From the NCBI RefSeq assembly GCF_036226465.1, contig NZ_CP108476.1, forward strand, positions 8,308,001 to 8,372,000: a stretch of DNA of 64,000 nt, given 5' to 3'. Position 1 is the first letter of the stretch, and each line of letters opens with the position of its first letter. Shown piece by piece: positions 7,882 through 16,611 of the stretch. This stretch comes from Kitasatospora sp. NBC_01250. Its GTDB lineage: Bacteria > Actinomycetota > Actinomycetes > Streptomycetales > Streptomycetaceae. Made by a program: the position numbers and the translations under genes. The notes below the pieces were generated by a model. It did no database searches and was not told the origin of the DNA. It was given only the letters and a program-made list of their open reading frames with translations.

Positions 7882-9105
7882 ATGGGCAAGCTCCTCGCGT
7901 TACCCCGGATACGCCTGTACTTCCTCGGCAACAGCCTCAGCGAGATGGGTGACTACGCGCTCTGGCTGGCCGCCGGCATCTGGGTCAGGGAGCTGACCGG
8001 CTCGACCGCGAAGGCGGGCCTGTGCTTCCTCTGCCTCACCCTGGGCACCCTGCTCTCACCGCTGACCGGCCTGCTCGTCGACCGGGTCCGCCGCAAGCCG
8101 CTGATCATGGTCACCAACACGGCCACCGGCCTGCTGGTGCTGGTGCTCACGCAGGTGCACGGCGCGGACCAGGTCTGGCTGGTCTACGGCGTCATGGTCC
8201 TCTACGGACTGGCCGGTTCGATCAGCAGCACGGCGACCTCCGCGCTGCTGCCCGGGCTGGTCCCCGAGGAACTGGTGGGCTCCGCGAACGGGTTCGCCCA
8301 GGCCCTGACGCAGGGCCAGCGCCTGATCACCCCGGCGCTCGGCGTGGGCCTGCTCGAACTGCACGGCGGCGGCGCGGTGGCCGTGCTGGACGCGGCCAGC
8401 TTCGCGGCCGGCGTGCTCTGCTGGGCGTTCGTCCGGGTCGAGGAGGAGAAACCGCAGCCGTCCGGCGCGCGGTGGCGCCACGAGGCCGCCGCGGGCTTCG
8501 CGTTCCTGGTCCGCCGGCCCGCGCTGCGTCAGCTGACGGTCGCGATGACCGCGGGGGTCTTCGTCATGGGCTTCTTCGAGACGCTCGACATCGCGATCGT
8601 CACCACGGGCCTGCACCACTCCCCGGCCTGGACCGGCGTCCTGGCCACGGCGGTCGGCGTCACCGGGATCCTCGGCGGGCTCTGGGCCGGAGCCCTCGCC
8701 CGCCGGCTCGGCCCCGGTCGGCTGGCGGCGCTGGGACTCGCGGTCACCGGCGCGTCCGCCCTGGTGCTGGCCGTGCCCGAGGACGCGGTCGTGGTCGGCG
8801 GCGCGCTGCTGCTCGGGCTGGGGCTGCCGTTCGCCATCGTCGGCGCCATGACCGCGATCCAGCTGAACACCCCGGGCGAGTTGCTGGGCCGGGTGGTCGG
8901 CGCCGACAACTTCCTCGTGGTCGGCGGGCAGTCGCTGGGCATCGCCACCGGCGCCGCGCTCGTCTCCGCGCTGTACTACCGGGACCTGTGCTACGTCGCC
9001 GCGGGCGTGCTCGCCCTCGCCACCCTCTACCTCGCCACCCGGCCCGAACAGCGGCAGGGATCGGGGGCGACCGAATGCTCGCCCCAACCCGTCCCTTCCG
9101 GCTGA
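7882..9105 (+). CDS. MFS exporter (drug:H+ antiporter type) with a TTA codon
   Basis: 407 residues, about 12 hydrophobic segments, ggaaagg upstream of ATG 7882. The N-terminus LYFLGNSLSEMGDYALWLA and loop LLVDRVRRKPLIM (variant of the MFS loop 2-3 motif) mark the family. Codon 7 (7900-7902) is TTA, the rare Leu codon read by the bldA tRNA in Streptomyces, so translation may be developmentally controlled. Co-transcribed with the ArsR regulator; inducible efflux of an unidentified compound is inferred. Confidence 0.88.
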   Translation: MGKLLALPRIRLYFLGNSLSEMGDYALWLAAGIWVRELTGSTAKAGLCFLCLTLGTLLSPLTGLLVDRVRRKPLIMVTNTATGLLVLVLTQVHGADQVWLVYGVMVLYGLAGSISSTATSALLPGLVPEELVGSANGFAQALTQGQRLITPALGVGLLELHGGGAVAVLDAASFAAGVLCWAFVRVEEEKPQPSGARWRHEAAAGFAFLVRRPALRQLTVAMTAGVFVMGFFETLDIAIVTTGLHHSPAWTGVLATAVGVTGILGGLWAGALARRLGPGRLAALGLAVTGASALVLAVPEDAVVVGGALLLGLGLPFAIVGAMTAIQLNTPGELLGRVVGADNFLVVGGQSLGIATGAALVSALYYRDLCYVAAGVLALATLYLATRPEQRQGSGATECSPQPVPSG

Positions 9106-9111
9106 GCGGTC

Positions 9112-9534
9112 GTGACGCGCCGGGCGTCCCCCGGTGGTCCGGTCCGCCGAGCCAACGCCCACGACCTGGCGGTCACCGCGACCGTGGACCAGGCGCGGAC
9201 GGCGTTCGCCACCTCGGTGCACGGCTACGCCTGGGGAGCGGGGCAGGATCCCGTGTTCCTGCGCCCGGTGACCGGTGTCTCGATGCCGACCGCGCTCGGC
9301 CACGACATCAGCACGGTGCTCGGCCTCGACTCCGACAACCCCTACGTACCGGACGCCGCCGGCACGGTGGCGCCGCGGACCACGGTGCCGCAGGCGGCAG
9401 CACCCCGTCCCGCAGCGCCCCGTCCCGCAGCGCCCCGTCCCGCGGCGTCCCGGACGGCAATGCCCCAGGCCGCTGTGCCGCAGAGTGCCGCCACCGCTCC
9501 GGCCACGACGACGTCATCGGCGTCGGCGCGGTGA
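9112..9534 (+). CDS. Hypothetical protein with PRPAA repeats
   Basis: 140 residues from GTG 9112, six bases after the MFS stop. Third-position GC is very high through the frame, which supports real coding. The N-terminal 80 residues look globular (VDQARTAFATSVHGYAWGAG, VSMPTALGHDISTVLGL). The C-terminus is low complexity with three PRPAA units from a tandem DNA repeat near 9410-9455. I do not recognise a family, and no ribosome-binding site is obvious. Confidence 0.45.
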   Translation: MTRRASPGGPVRRANAHDLAVTATVDQARTAFATSVHGYAWGAGQDPVFLRPVTGVSMPTALGHDISTVLGLDSDNPYVPDAAGTVAPRTTVPQAAAPRPAAPRPAAPRPAASRTAMPQAAVPQSAATAPATTTSSASAR

Positions 9535-9847
9535 CCGCGGACTTCGCGCGCTTCTTCGCCCGTCACTGACGGTGGCCGCGCGGTGGATCCATCCCGGACT
9601 CAGCGCGGCTGCACCACCGCTCCGGCACGGCTCGGCCGGCCGGCCCGGGCCCGGGATCCGACACCTCGGGCACGGGCGCCGGCCACCCCGACCCGCACTC
9701 CTGCACCCGTCGACAAGCCCCCGGCGGCCTCCGGAAGGAGCGCCTGACGAGGGGCGATGAAAAAAATCTGAAAGTCAGCTGCGACCTGAACCGCCCCTTG
9801 GGCCGTTTGAAGGAGGGAGCGAGGAACACCGGAGCAAGGGATGTGGC
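9535..9847. other. Intergenic region before the L,D-transpeptidase gene
   Basis: 313 bp with no gene I can support. The last 90 bp drop in GC (an A7 run at about 9760) and end with a Shine-Dalgarno-like gaaggaggg, but that is about 35 nt from ATG 9848; gagcaaggga is closer. This is the likely promoter and leader of the transpeptidase gene. Confidence 0.5.
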
Positions 9848-11092
9848 ATGAAGGCGATACGCATGGGACTGGCCGTGGGCAGCGTGCTGCTCCTGGTGAC
9901 GGCCTGTGATGGCGGCGGTCATGCGGGCGGTGGCGGCGGCAGTCACGCGGCCGGCGCGGGCAGCTCGGACCGGGCGGCGGCCCCGGGCAGCCCGCCCGCC
10001 TCGCCGTCCGCACCGGCCGCCCCGCCGTCGCCGAAGACCTCGGCGGCCGTGCTGGACGTCGAGCCGAAGGACGGCGCGCAGGGGGTGGCGCCGGACGCGC
10101 TGAAGATAGCCGTGGCGAACGGCAAGCTGACCCAGGTCGCGGTGACCGACAAGGACGGCAAGGCGGTGGCCGGGACGATGGCCGCCGACGGGACCAACTG
10201 GGTCCCGGCGGCCGGTCTTTCGGTCTCCTCGCAGTACCGGGTCAGCGCTCGGGCCGTGGACGCCCAGGGCGTGGTGGCCGGCGCCGACAGCACGTTCACC
10301 ACGCTGACCCCGGCCAGGACCAGCCGGTCCGGCGACAACATCGACACCGGTCGGACCTACGGCGTCGGCATGATCATCAAGGTCGACTTCCAGCGCGCCG
10401 TGACGAACAAGGCGGCGGTGGCGAACGGCATCACCGTCGAGGCGTCCGACGGCACCCAGGTCAAGGGCCACTGGTTCGACGACGACAACTGGCTGGAGCT
10501 GCGCCCGGAGAACTTCTGGAAGCCGGGCACCACGGTGAAGGTGCACGTCCGGCTCTCCAACGTGGAGGTGGCGCCCGGCGTGTACGGCGGTCGCGACCGT
10601 GACGAGCAGTTCACCATCGGGCGCTCACAGATCAGCACCGTCGACGCTGCGGCGCACACCATGGACGTCCAGCGCGACGGCCAGGAGCTGCGCCGGATCC
10701 CGATCACCGCCGGCTCGGACGACCACGCCTCCTGGAACGGCACCATGGTGATCAGTGCCAAGGAAGGCACGGTGGAGATGAACTCCGCCACCGTGCCGGG
10801 CCTCAAGGCGGGGGACTACGACCTGGTGGTCCCGCACTCGATGCGGTTGACCGACTCGGGCACCTACGTGCACGGCAACTACTGGTCCGCGGGCGCCTAC
10901 GGGCACTCCAACAACAGCCACGGCTGCGTCGGCCTCGAGGACGTCAAGGGCGGCAGCGACACCTCGGTGGCAGGCACGTTCTACGCGGACTCGCTGGTCG
11001 GCGACGTGGTCAAGGTCGTCAACTCCAAGGGCGGCCAGGTGGCGCCGGACAACGGCCTGAGCGGCTGGAACATGCCGTGGAGCACCTGGTGA
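9848..11092 (+). CDS. L,D-transpeptidase lipoprotein with Ig-like domain
   Basis: 414 residues. A signal peptide ends in lipobox VTAC (Cys20), so the protein is anchored outside the membrane. A Gly/Ser/Ala/Pro-rich linker (about 21-65) is followed by Ig-like beta domains (DVEPKDGAQGVAPDA...) and a C-terminal YkuD catalytic domain with HSNNSHGCVGL, catalytic Cys360. It makes 3-3 cross-links in peptidoglycan, as actinobacterial Ldt enzymes do. Its end overlaps the FemX-like gene by 4 nt (GTGA), consistent with co-expression. Confidence 0.95.
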   Translation: MKAIRMGLAVGSVLLLVTACDGGGHAGGGGGSHAAGAGSSDRAAAPGSPPASPSAPAAPPSPKTSAAVLDVEPKDGAQGVAPDALKIAVANGKLTQVAVTDKDGKAVAGTMAADGTNWVPAAGLSVSSQYRVSARAVDAQGVVAGADSTFTTLTPARTSRSGDNIDTGRTYGVGMIIKVDFQRAVTNKAAVANGITVEASDGTQVKGHWFDDDNWLELRPENFWKPGTTVKVHVRLSNVEVAPGVYGGRDRDEQFTIGRSQISTVDAAAHTMDVQRDGQELRRIPITAGSDDHASWNGTMVISAKEGTVEMNSATVPGLKAGDYDLVVPHSMRLTDSGTYVHGNYWSAGAYGHSNNSHGCVGLEDVKGGSDTSVAGTFYADSLVGDVVKVVNSKGGQVAPDNGLSGWNMPWSTW

Positions 11093-12288
11093 CGGTCGCC
11101 GGGCTGCTTGCGGGCAGCCCGACACCTCCCTCGTATCCCTCGCACCAGGAGCGGAACCCGGCCACCGGACCGACCGTGCGGACGATCAGCCGTGCCGAAC
11201 ACCTGGCCTTCGTGGCCGGCCGCCGCTCCGCCAGCCCCATGCAACTGCCCTCCTGGGGCGAGCTGAAGTCGCAGTGGCGCAGTGAGTCGATCGGCTGGAT
11301 CGACGAGAGCGGTGCGGTGGTGGGCGCCGGGCTGGTGCTCTACCGCCAACTGCCTCTGCTGAAGCGGTACCTGGCCTACCTGCCGGAGGGTCCGGTGATC
11401 GACTGGTTCGATCCGGAGCTGGACCGGCGCTGGCTGCGCCCGATGCTGGCGCACCTGAAGGCGCAGGGTGCCTTCTCGGTGAAGATGGGCCCGCAGGTGG
11501 TGCTGCGGCGCTGGGAGGCGGCGACCGTCAAGGACGCGATCGCGGGCGGAACGGCCCGACGCCTGCGGGACGTCGAGGCCGACTGGCACGAGCCGCAGCG
11601 CTTCGAGCTGGTGGACGGGCTGCGCCGGGCCGGCTGGCTGCGGAGCGAGGAGGGGGAGACCGGCTTCGGCGACGTGCAGCCCCGCTACACCTTCCAAGTG
11701 CCGCTGGCGGGAAGGTCGTTGGACGACATCCAGCGCGGCTTCAACCAGCTGTGGCGGCGCAACATCAAGAAGGCCGAGAGGAGCGGCGTCGAGGTGGTCC
11801 AGGGCGGCTACGAGGACCTCGCGGTCTTCCACCGGCTCTACGAGGTCACCGCCGAACGCGACCGCTTCACCCCGCGCCCGCTGGCCTACTTCCAGCGGAT
11901 GTGGACGGCGCTGACCGCCGAGGACCCCAACCGGATGCGGCTGTACATCGCCTACCTGGACGGCGAACCGCTGGCCGCCACCACGATGCTCGCCGTCGGC
12001 GAGCACGTCTGGTACTCCTACGGCGCCTCGGCCGACCACAAGCGCGAGGTCAAGCCCTCCAACGCGATCCAGTGGCGGATGATGCGCGACGCGTACGCGC
12101 TCGGCGCGAGCGTGTACGACCTGCGCGGCATCAGCGACACTCTGGTGCCCGGTGACCACCTCGCCGGCCTGCTCCGGTTCAAGGTCGGCACCGGCGGCCA
12201 GGCCGTCGAACACCTCGGCGAGTGGGACTTCCCGCTCAACAGGCTGCTGCACGAGGCGCTCGGCCGCTACCTGAAGCGCCGCCGATGA
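11089..12288 (+). CDS. FemX/FemAB-type aminoacyltransferase
   Basis: 399 residues from GTG 11089, coupled to the previous stop; the conserved part begins at VRTISRAEHLAFV, so a GTG near 11176 is an alternative. The two GNAT-like halves of Fem proteins are seen: PSWGELKSQWRSESIGWID and the C-terminal MRLYIAYLDGEPLAATTMLAVGEHVWYSYGAS, then AIQWRMMRDAYALGASVYDLRGI. Family members use aminoacyl-tRNA to add the first amino acid to the lipid II stem peptide (FemX adds Gly in Streptomyces). The neighbours, a transpeptidase and a racemase homologue, fit a cell-wall module. Confidence 0.92.
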   Translation: MTVAGLLAGSPTPPSYPSHQERNPATGPTVRTISRAEHLAFVAGRRSASPMQLPSWGELKSQWRSESIGWIDESGAVVGAGLVLYRQLPLLKRYLAYLPEGPVIDWFDPELDRRWLRPMLAHLKAQGAFSVKMGPQVVLRRWEAATVKDAIAGGTARRLRDVEADWHEPQRFELVDGLRRAGWLRSEEGETGFGDVQPRYTFQVPLAGRSLDDIQRGFNQLWRRNIKKAERSGVEVVQGGYEDLAVFHRLYEVTAERDRFTPRPLAYFQRMWTALTAEDPNRMRLYIAYLDGEPLAATTMLAVGEHVWYSYGASADHKREVKPSNAIQWRMMRDAYALGASVYDLRGISDTLVPGDHLAGLLRFKVGTGGQAVEHLGEWDFPLNRLLHEALGRYLKRRR

Positions 12289-12449
12289 GCCGCTGAGCCC
12301 GGCGGACCCGCTGAGCCTGCCGTACCCCCTGAACCCCTGAATCCCGCGGACTGGCGCTCGCCGTGGCGTCGGCCCGGCGATCCGTCGTGCCCGCGCGCAG
12401 GCCGGTCGCCCGGACAGTCCGTACCTACGAATCACCCTGGGAGAGCCCG

Positions 12450-13616
12450 ATGCCCCTTTCGCTCTACCTGGACACCGACCGCTGGCGGGCCCATCAGCGC
12501 GCGGTGCTCGCCGAGTTCCCCACCCTGGTCCCGGTCGCCAAGGGCAACGGCTACGGCCTGGGCAACCGCCTGCTCGCCGAGGAGGCCGCCAGGCTGGGGG
12601 TGCCGCTGCTGGCGGTGGGCACGCCGGCCGAGGCGGCCGAGGCGGTCTGCTGGTACGACGGCGAGGTGCTGGTGCTCACCCCGTACCGGCCGGGGGAGGA
12701 GCCGGTACCGCTGCTGCGGCAGGTGATCCGCACGGTCGCCGGTCTGGAGGCGGTGCGGGCGCTGGCCGGCGGCAAGGTGGTGGTGGAGTGCATGACCAGC
12801 ATGAGCCGCCACGGCATCGCCGGCACCGACCTCGCCCAACTCGCCGGCCTCGCCGCGAGCGTCTGCCTGGAAGGCTTCGCGCTGCACCTGCCGTTGGACC
12901 GGCCCGACCGCTCCGACCCGGTCGAGGAGGTGAGTGGCTGGGTCCGGGCGGTGGCCGCCGCCGGGCTGCCCACCCACACCTTCCACCTCAGCCACGTGAG
13001 CGCCGCCGAGCTCGCCAGGCTGGCCGAACGCCACCCGGACACGCGCTTCCACTGCCGGATCGGCACCCGGCTGTGGCTGGGCGACGAGGGCGGCATGGCG
13101 GCCCGCGCCACCGTGCTGGACACCGTTCCCGTCGCCAAGGGCGCCCGGTACGGCTACCGCCAGCACAAGGCACCCGCCGACGGCCACCTGCTGGTGGTCT
13201 CCGGCGGCACCGCGCACGGCATCGGGCTGGAGGCGCCCAGGTACGTGCGCGGGCTGATGCCCCGGATCAAGGGCCTCGTCCGCGCGGGCCTGGCCACCGT
13301 GAACCGCACCCTGTCGCCCTATCACTGGCAGGGCCGTCAACTCTGGTTCGCCGAACCGCCGCACATGCAGGTCAGCATCGTCTTCCTGCCCGCCGCCCGG
13401 GTGACCGGCACCGCCAGGCCCCCGGCGATCGGCGACGAACTGCCGCTGCGGATCCGCTCCACCACCACGCATTTCGACCGGGTGGCCCGAATCGGCGCGG
13501 GTGGTCCGGTGCGCGGGCGCGTGCCATATTCCGCTCCGGAGCGGATCGAAATTCATTCCACTCCACAGTGGAGCGAAATTCGGAATTTCCCTGTCGGGCA
13601 GCCGGGGAAAAATTAG
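12450..13616 (+). CDS. Alanine-racemase-like PLP protein (fold type III)
   Basis: 388 residues from ATG 12450 with gggag upstream. The N-terminal barrel carries PVAKGNGYGLG, where Lys31 is the PLP Schiff-base lysine, in place of the usual VVKANAYGHG. CMTSMSRHGI corresponds to the racemase strand with the conserved MxRxG-like pattern. The C-terminal beta domain is divergent and the family's catalytic Tyr cannot be placed with confidence, so the substrate may not be alanine. The last 25 codons are distinctly AT-richer than the rest. It follows the FemX-like gene by 161 bp. Confidence 0.75.
   Translation: MPLSLYLDTDRWRAHQRAVLAEFPTLVPVAKGNGYGLGNRLLAEEAARLGVPLLAVGTPAEAAEAVCWYDGEVLVLTPYRPGEEPVPLLRQVIRTVAGLEAVRALAGGKVVVECMTSMSRHGIAGTDLAQLAGLAASVCLEGFALHLPLDRPDRSDPVEEVSGWVRAVAAAGLPTHTFHLSHVSAAELARLAERHPDTRFHCRIGTRLWLGDEGGMAARATVLDTVPVAKGARYGYRQHKAPADGHLLVVSGGTAHGIGLEAPRYVRGLMPRIKGLVRAGLATVNRTLSPYHWQGRQLWFAEPPHMQVSIVFLPAARVTGTARPPAIGDELPLRIRSTTTHFDRVARIGAGGPVRGRVPYSAPERIEIHSTPQWSEIRNFPVGQPGKN
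13549..13590. other. AT-rich patch with 13-bp dyad at the racemase 3' end
   Basis: A dyad ctccac-a-gtggag lies between two copies of gaaattc, inside the last codons of the racemase-like gene. The patch is far below local GC. It could be a regulatory site for the GDSL gene 170 bp downstream or the scar of a junction. Confidence 0.4.
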
Positions 13617-13756
13617 CCGCGATTCTGTGGACGACCACGAAACCTGACGGTAACTTACCTGCCAGTAGTAGCTGCGTCAGGCAGCCCCCCCACGCACGCC
13701 CCCGCACCTCCCACGCGCCCCCCACCCGTTGTTCTTCCGCGCCCCCAGGAGAAACC

Positions 13757-14710
13757 GTGCCGAGCCCTGCCCGAAAGCTTGCCGCCACCCTCTGCGGCGG
13801 CCTCGCCCTGGCCACTTCGCTGGTCGCGGCCACCGCGCCCTCGGCCAGTGCCACCACCGCGCCGCGCACCGGAGCGAGCTACAACTCCTATGTCGCACTC
13901 GGCGACTCCTATGCGGCCGGAGCCGGAGTCCTCGACCAGTCGGCCGGGCTCTGCCTTCGTTCGGACCACAACTACGGTCATCTGGTGGCCGCCGCGCTGA
14001 ATGTCGGCTCGTACACGGATGTCACCTGTGCCGCCGCCAAGGTGAAGGACATCACCGGCGCCCAGACGGACCTGGGCATCAAGGTCAACGACCCGCAGAT
14101 CAACGCCATCTCCGCCAAGACCCAACTGGTCACCCTCGGCATCGGCGGCAACGAGCTCGGCACCTCCGACCTCGGGATCGGGGACGTGATCGCCACCTGC
14201 ATCGCGGGCGCCGTGGTCAACCCGCTCGGCACGCCCTGCCACGACGTCTACGCCCACGGCCACTGGGCGTTCAACTGGGGCACGTTCAGCTGGAGCTGGC
14301 AGTACGGTGACGACACGCTGGTGGACCGGATCAACAGTGCCGCGCCCGCGCTCGCCACGGCCCTCCAGCAGATCCACGCCAAGGCCCCCGGCGCCAAGGT
14401 GATGCTGGTCGGCTACCCGTCCGTCCTGCCCGCGGACGCCGCGAGCTGCGCGGGCCGCCAGCCCGTCACCGTCGGCGACGTCGCCTACCTGCGCGGGATC
14501 CTCGACCAGCTGAACGGCATGCTGGCGAGCACGGCGGCGGCCAACGGCGCCACCTTCGTGGACACCGCCACGCCCACCGCGGGCCACGACGTCTGCTCCG
14601 ACGACCGCTGGATCGAGGGCGCGCTGCCCGGCTCGCCGGCCGTCCCGTTCCACCCCAACGCCACCGGCGAGCAGGTGATGGCCGGCGCGGTCCTCGCGGC
14701 GCTGAAGTAG
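13757..14710 (+). CDS. Secreted SGNH/GDSL hydrolase (lipase/esterase)
   Basis: 317 residues from GTG 13757 with aggag 6-10 nt upstream. A Sec signal peptide (RKLAATLCGGLALATSLVAA, cleavage after ASA) leads a GDSL domain. Block I YVALGDSYAAGAG holds the nucleophile Ser, block III LGIGGNE holds the oxyanion Asn, and block V VPFHPN holds the catalytic His. Six Cys residues can form disulfides as in the Streptomyces extracellular lipases. It hydrolyses an ester outside the cell. A strong hairpin follows. Confidence 0.95.
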   Translation: MPSPARKLAATLCGGLALATSLVAATAPSASATTAPRTGASYNSYVALGDSYAAGAGVLDQSAGLCLRSDHNYGHLVAAALNVGSYTDVTCAAAKVKDITGAQTDLGIKVNDPQINAISAKTQLVTLGIGGNELGTSDLGIGDVIATCIAGAVVNPLGTPCHDVYAHGHWAFNWGTFSWSWQYGDDTLVDRINSAAPALATALQQIHAKAPGAKVMLVGYPSVLPADAASCAGRQPVTVGDVAYLRGILDQLNGMLASTAAANGATFVDTATPTAGHDVCSDDRWIEGALPGSPAVPFHPNATGEQVMAGAVLAALK

Positions 14711-14781
14711 CTGGAGCAACGGCGCACACGACGCGACGCCGTCCGCTCCGGCCGTGACTGCGGTCGTCACGGCGCCCCGTC

Positions 14782-14819
14782 GCTCCGGCCGTCACGAGAA
14801 TTCTCGTGGCGGCCGGAGC
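14782..14819 (+). terminator. Strong hairpin terminator after the GDSL gene
   Basis: The arms gctccggcc..cacgag and ctcgtg..ggccggagc form about 17 paired bases around an aatt loop, followed by tgttt. It lies 72 bp after the stop and before the epimerase gene. Confidence 0.85.
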
Positions 14820-14879
14820 TGTTTCCCGGTGGCACCGGCCTTGTTCCGATAGCCTCGCGTTCACGAGGGAGGGACACCC

Positions 14880-15680
14880 ATGGCCGACAACGACACCACC
14901 GTCCTGCTCAAGGCTGCCGATGCCGAGCTGACCGTCGATCCGCACAACGGCTGCCGGATCACCGGGCTGCGCGTCGGTGGCGTCGAACTGCTGCGGCAGG
15001 GCGCCAGGTTCGGCTGCTTCCCGATGGTGCCGTGGTGCGGGCGCACCGAACTCGGCCGGTTCCGCAACGGCGGTGAGCTCGTGCAGCTGCCCGTCAACGC
15101 GGCACCGCACGCCATCCACGGCACCGGCCGCGACACCGCCTGGCGCACCGCCCGCGCCGACGAGAACTCCGCCGCCTTCTTCTACGACCTCGCCGAGCCC
15201 TGGCCCTACCCCGGCCGCGTCACCCAGGTCGTCGAACTCGCCGAGGACCGGCTCACCTTGACGATGGGCGTCGAGACCTACCAGGACAGCTTCCCCGCGC
15301 AGGCGGGCTGGCACCCCTGGTTCCTGCGCGACCTCGGCACCGGCGGCCCGCTCCAGCTGGCCTTCGACCCCGCCTGGCAGGAGGAGCGCGGCGAGGACCA
15401 CCTGCCGACCGGCCGGCGGATCGAGCCGCTGCCCAGCCCCTGGGACGACTGCTTCGGCATGCCCGACGGCGTGGACGTCACCCTCACCTGGCCCGGCGCC
15501 CTGGAGCTGAAGGTCACCAGCCACGCGGAGTGGGTGGTCGTCTACGACGAACAGGCCGAGGCCATCGCCGTCGAGCCGCAGAGCGGCCCGCCGAACGGCC
15601 TCAACACCCTCCCGCGCCTGGTCACCCCCATCGACCCGCTGGAGATCTCCACCACCTGGACGTGGCGGACCCTCGGCTAG
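14880..15680 (+). CDS. Aldose 1-epimerase family protein
   Basis: 266 residues from ATG 14880 with gagggaggg upstream. Galactose-mutarotase fold: FPMVPWCGRTELGRF, HAIHGTGRDTAW (substrate-binding His), QAGWHPWFLRDL (catalytic His region), and a late Glu in AIAVEPQSGPPNGLN. It interconverts alpha and beta anomers of a sugar or sugar phosphate in the cytoplasm. Its TAG stop is shared with the first bases of the MITE, so the original C-terminus may have been a little different. Confidence 0.9.
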   Translation: MADNDTTVLLKAADAELTVDPHNGCRITGLRVGGVELLRQGARFGCFPMVPWCGRTELGRFRNGGELVQLPVNAAPHAIHGTGRDTAWRTARADENSAAFFYDLAEPWPYPGRVTQVVELAEDRLTLTMGVETYQDSFPAQAGWHPWFLRDLGTGGPLQLAFDPAWQEERGEDHLPTGRRIEPLPSPWDDCFGMPDGVDVTLTWPGALELKVTSHAEWVVVYDEQAEAIAVEPQSGPPNGLNTLPRLVTPIDPLEISTTWTWRTLG

Positions 15681-15917
15681 GCCGTGTCTCACCATTCGCG
15701 TCGGATCAGCGCGCGGCTCCCCCAGCCTTCGGCCGGGAGGTACCCCCACCACCCAGCCTGGCGGCTGGGTGGCGCCCGGCTGGGCGTGCCGGCGAAGCGT
15801 CCTCGTACTGGGTCGTACGTGGATGATTCGCCGGTGCGTCCAGGCGGGCAGCGACATCAGCAGCTGACGCTGCGGGCCGGCGTCGCGCGCCTGGCGGGAA
15901 TGGTGAGACACGGCCTA
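15678..15917. mobile_element. 240-bp MITE with perfect 20-bp terminal inverted repeats
   Basis: Left end taggccgtgtctcaccattc (15678-15697) and right end gaatggtgagacacggccta (15898-15917) are exact reverse complements. The outermost TA on each side could be the duplicated target. There is no transposase inside, only GC hairpins such as cagccttcggccgggag and cagcctggcggctgg. It resembles the non-autonomous elements mobilised by Tc1/IS630- or IS5-type transposases. Two IS630-type fragments occur near 49.3-49.8 kb in this window but I cannot link them. Confidence 0.85.
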
Positions 15918-15975
15918 CGGCCTGTCCGGCCGTCGGACCCACGGTAGTCTCGGGGCTCGGATCCCGGGGGGTTGC

Positions 15976-16611
15976 ATGAGTGTCAAGGACGGCTACCTGG
16001 CCGCCGCGAGTCTGGCAGTGGAACTGCTGGCGAGCACCGAAGTTGACGCAGCGTGGGAGCAACCCAGCGCGCTCGCCAGGATGACGGTCGGCAGCCTGGC
16101 CGGCCATCTCGCGTACCAGATCTTCAGCGTCGACACCTCGTTGGCGGAGCCCGAGCCGCAGCAGGAGCCCATCCCGCTGCTGGAGCACTACGCGCGCGCC
16201 GCCTGGATCGACGCGCCGCTCGACGGCGAGGCCAACACCGGAATCCGGGCGAAGGGCGCGGACATCGCGGCCGAGGGCGCCCGCGCGCTGGCCGAGCGGG
16301 CCCGCGGCTCCCTCACCGGGCAGCGGGCGCTGCTCGCCGGGCGTTCCGGCGAGCAGGCCGTCTTCCTGTCGCCGACCGGGTGGTCGCTGCGGCTGGACGA
16401 CTTCCTCACCACACGGCTGCTGGAGCTGGCCGTCCACCTCGACGACCTCGCCGTCAGCGTGGGAACCGCCGCACCTCAACTCCCCGACGCCGCCTTCGAC
16501 CCCGTCCTGACCCTGCTGGCCCGCCTCGCCGCCCGCCGCCACGGCCAGCCCGCCCTGCTCCGAGCCCTGGCCCGCGCCGAACGCGCACCCGCGGCGGTCA
16601 ACGCCCTGTGA
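15976..16611 (+). CDS. Maleylpyruvate isomerase N-terminal (DinB-like) domain protein
   Basis: 211 residues from ATG 15976. Typical mycothiol-dependent MDMPI_N features: an N-terminal helical bundle with MTVGSLAGHLAYQIF (metal-binding His in the GHL motif) and RLDDFLTTRLLELAVHLDDLA with H and D ligands. Such proteins are actinobacterial mycothiol S-transferases or isomerases; the specific reaction is unknown. It shares a 4-nt GTGA overlap with the phosphotransferase gene. Confidence 0.85.
   Translation: MSVKDGYLAAASLAVELLASTEVDAAWEQPSALARMTVGSLAGHLAYQIFSVDTSLAEPEPQQEPIPLLEHYARAAWIDAPLDGEANTGIRAKGADIAAEGARALAERARGSLTGQRALLAGRSGEQAVFLSPTGWSLRLDDFLTTRLLELAVHLDDLAVSVGTAAPQLPDAAFDPVLTLLARLAARRHGQPALLRALARAERAPAAVNAL

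Noticed and set aside
12788..13756. Upstream extension of the GDSL hydrolase frame
   Set aside because: It is the out-of-frame shadow of the racemase-like gene; signal peptide and ribosome-binding site place the start at 13757.
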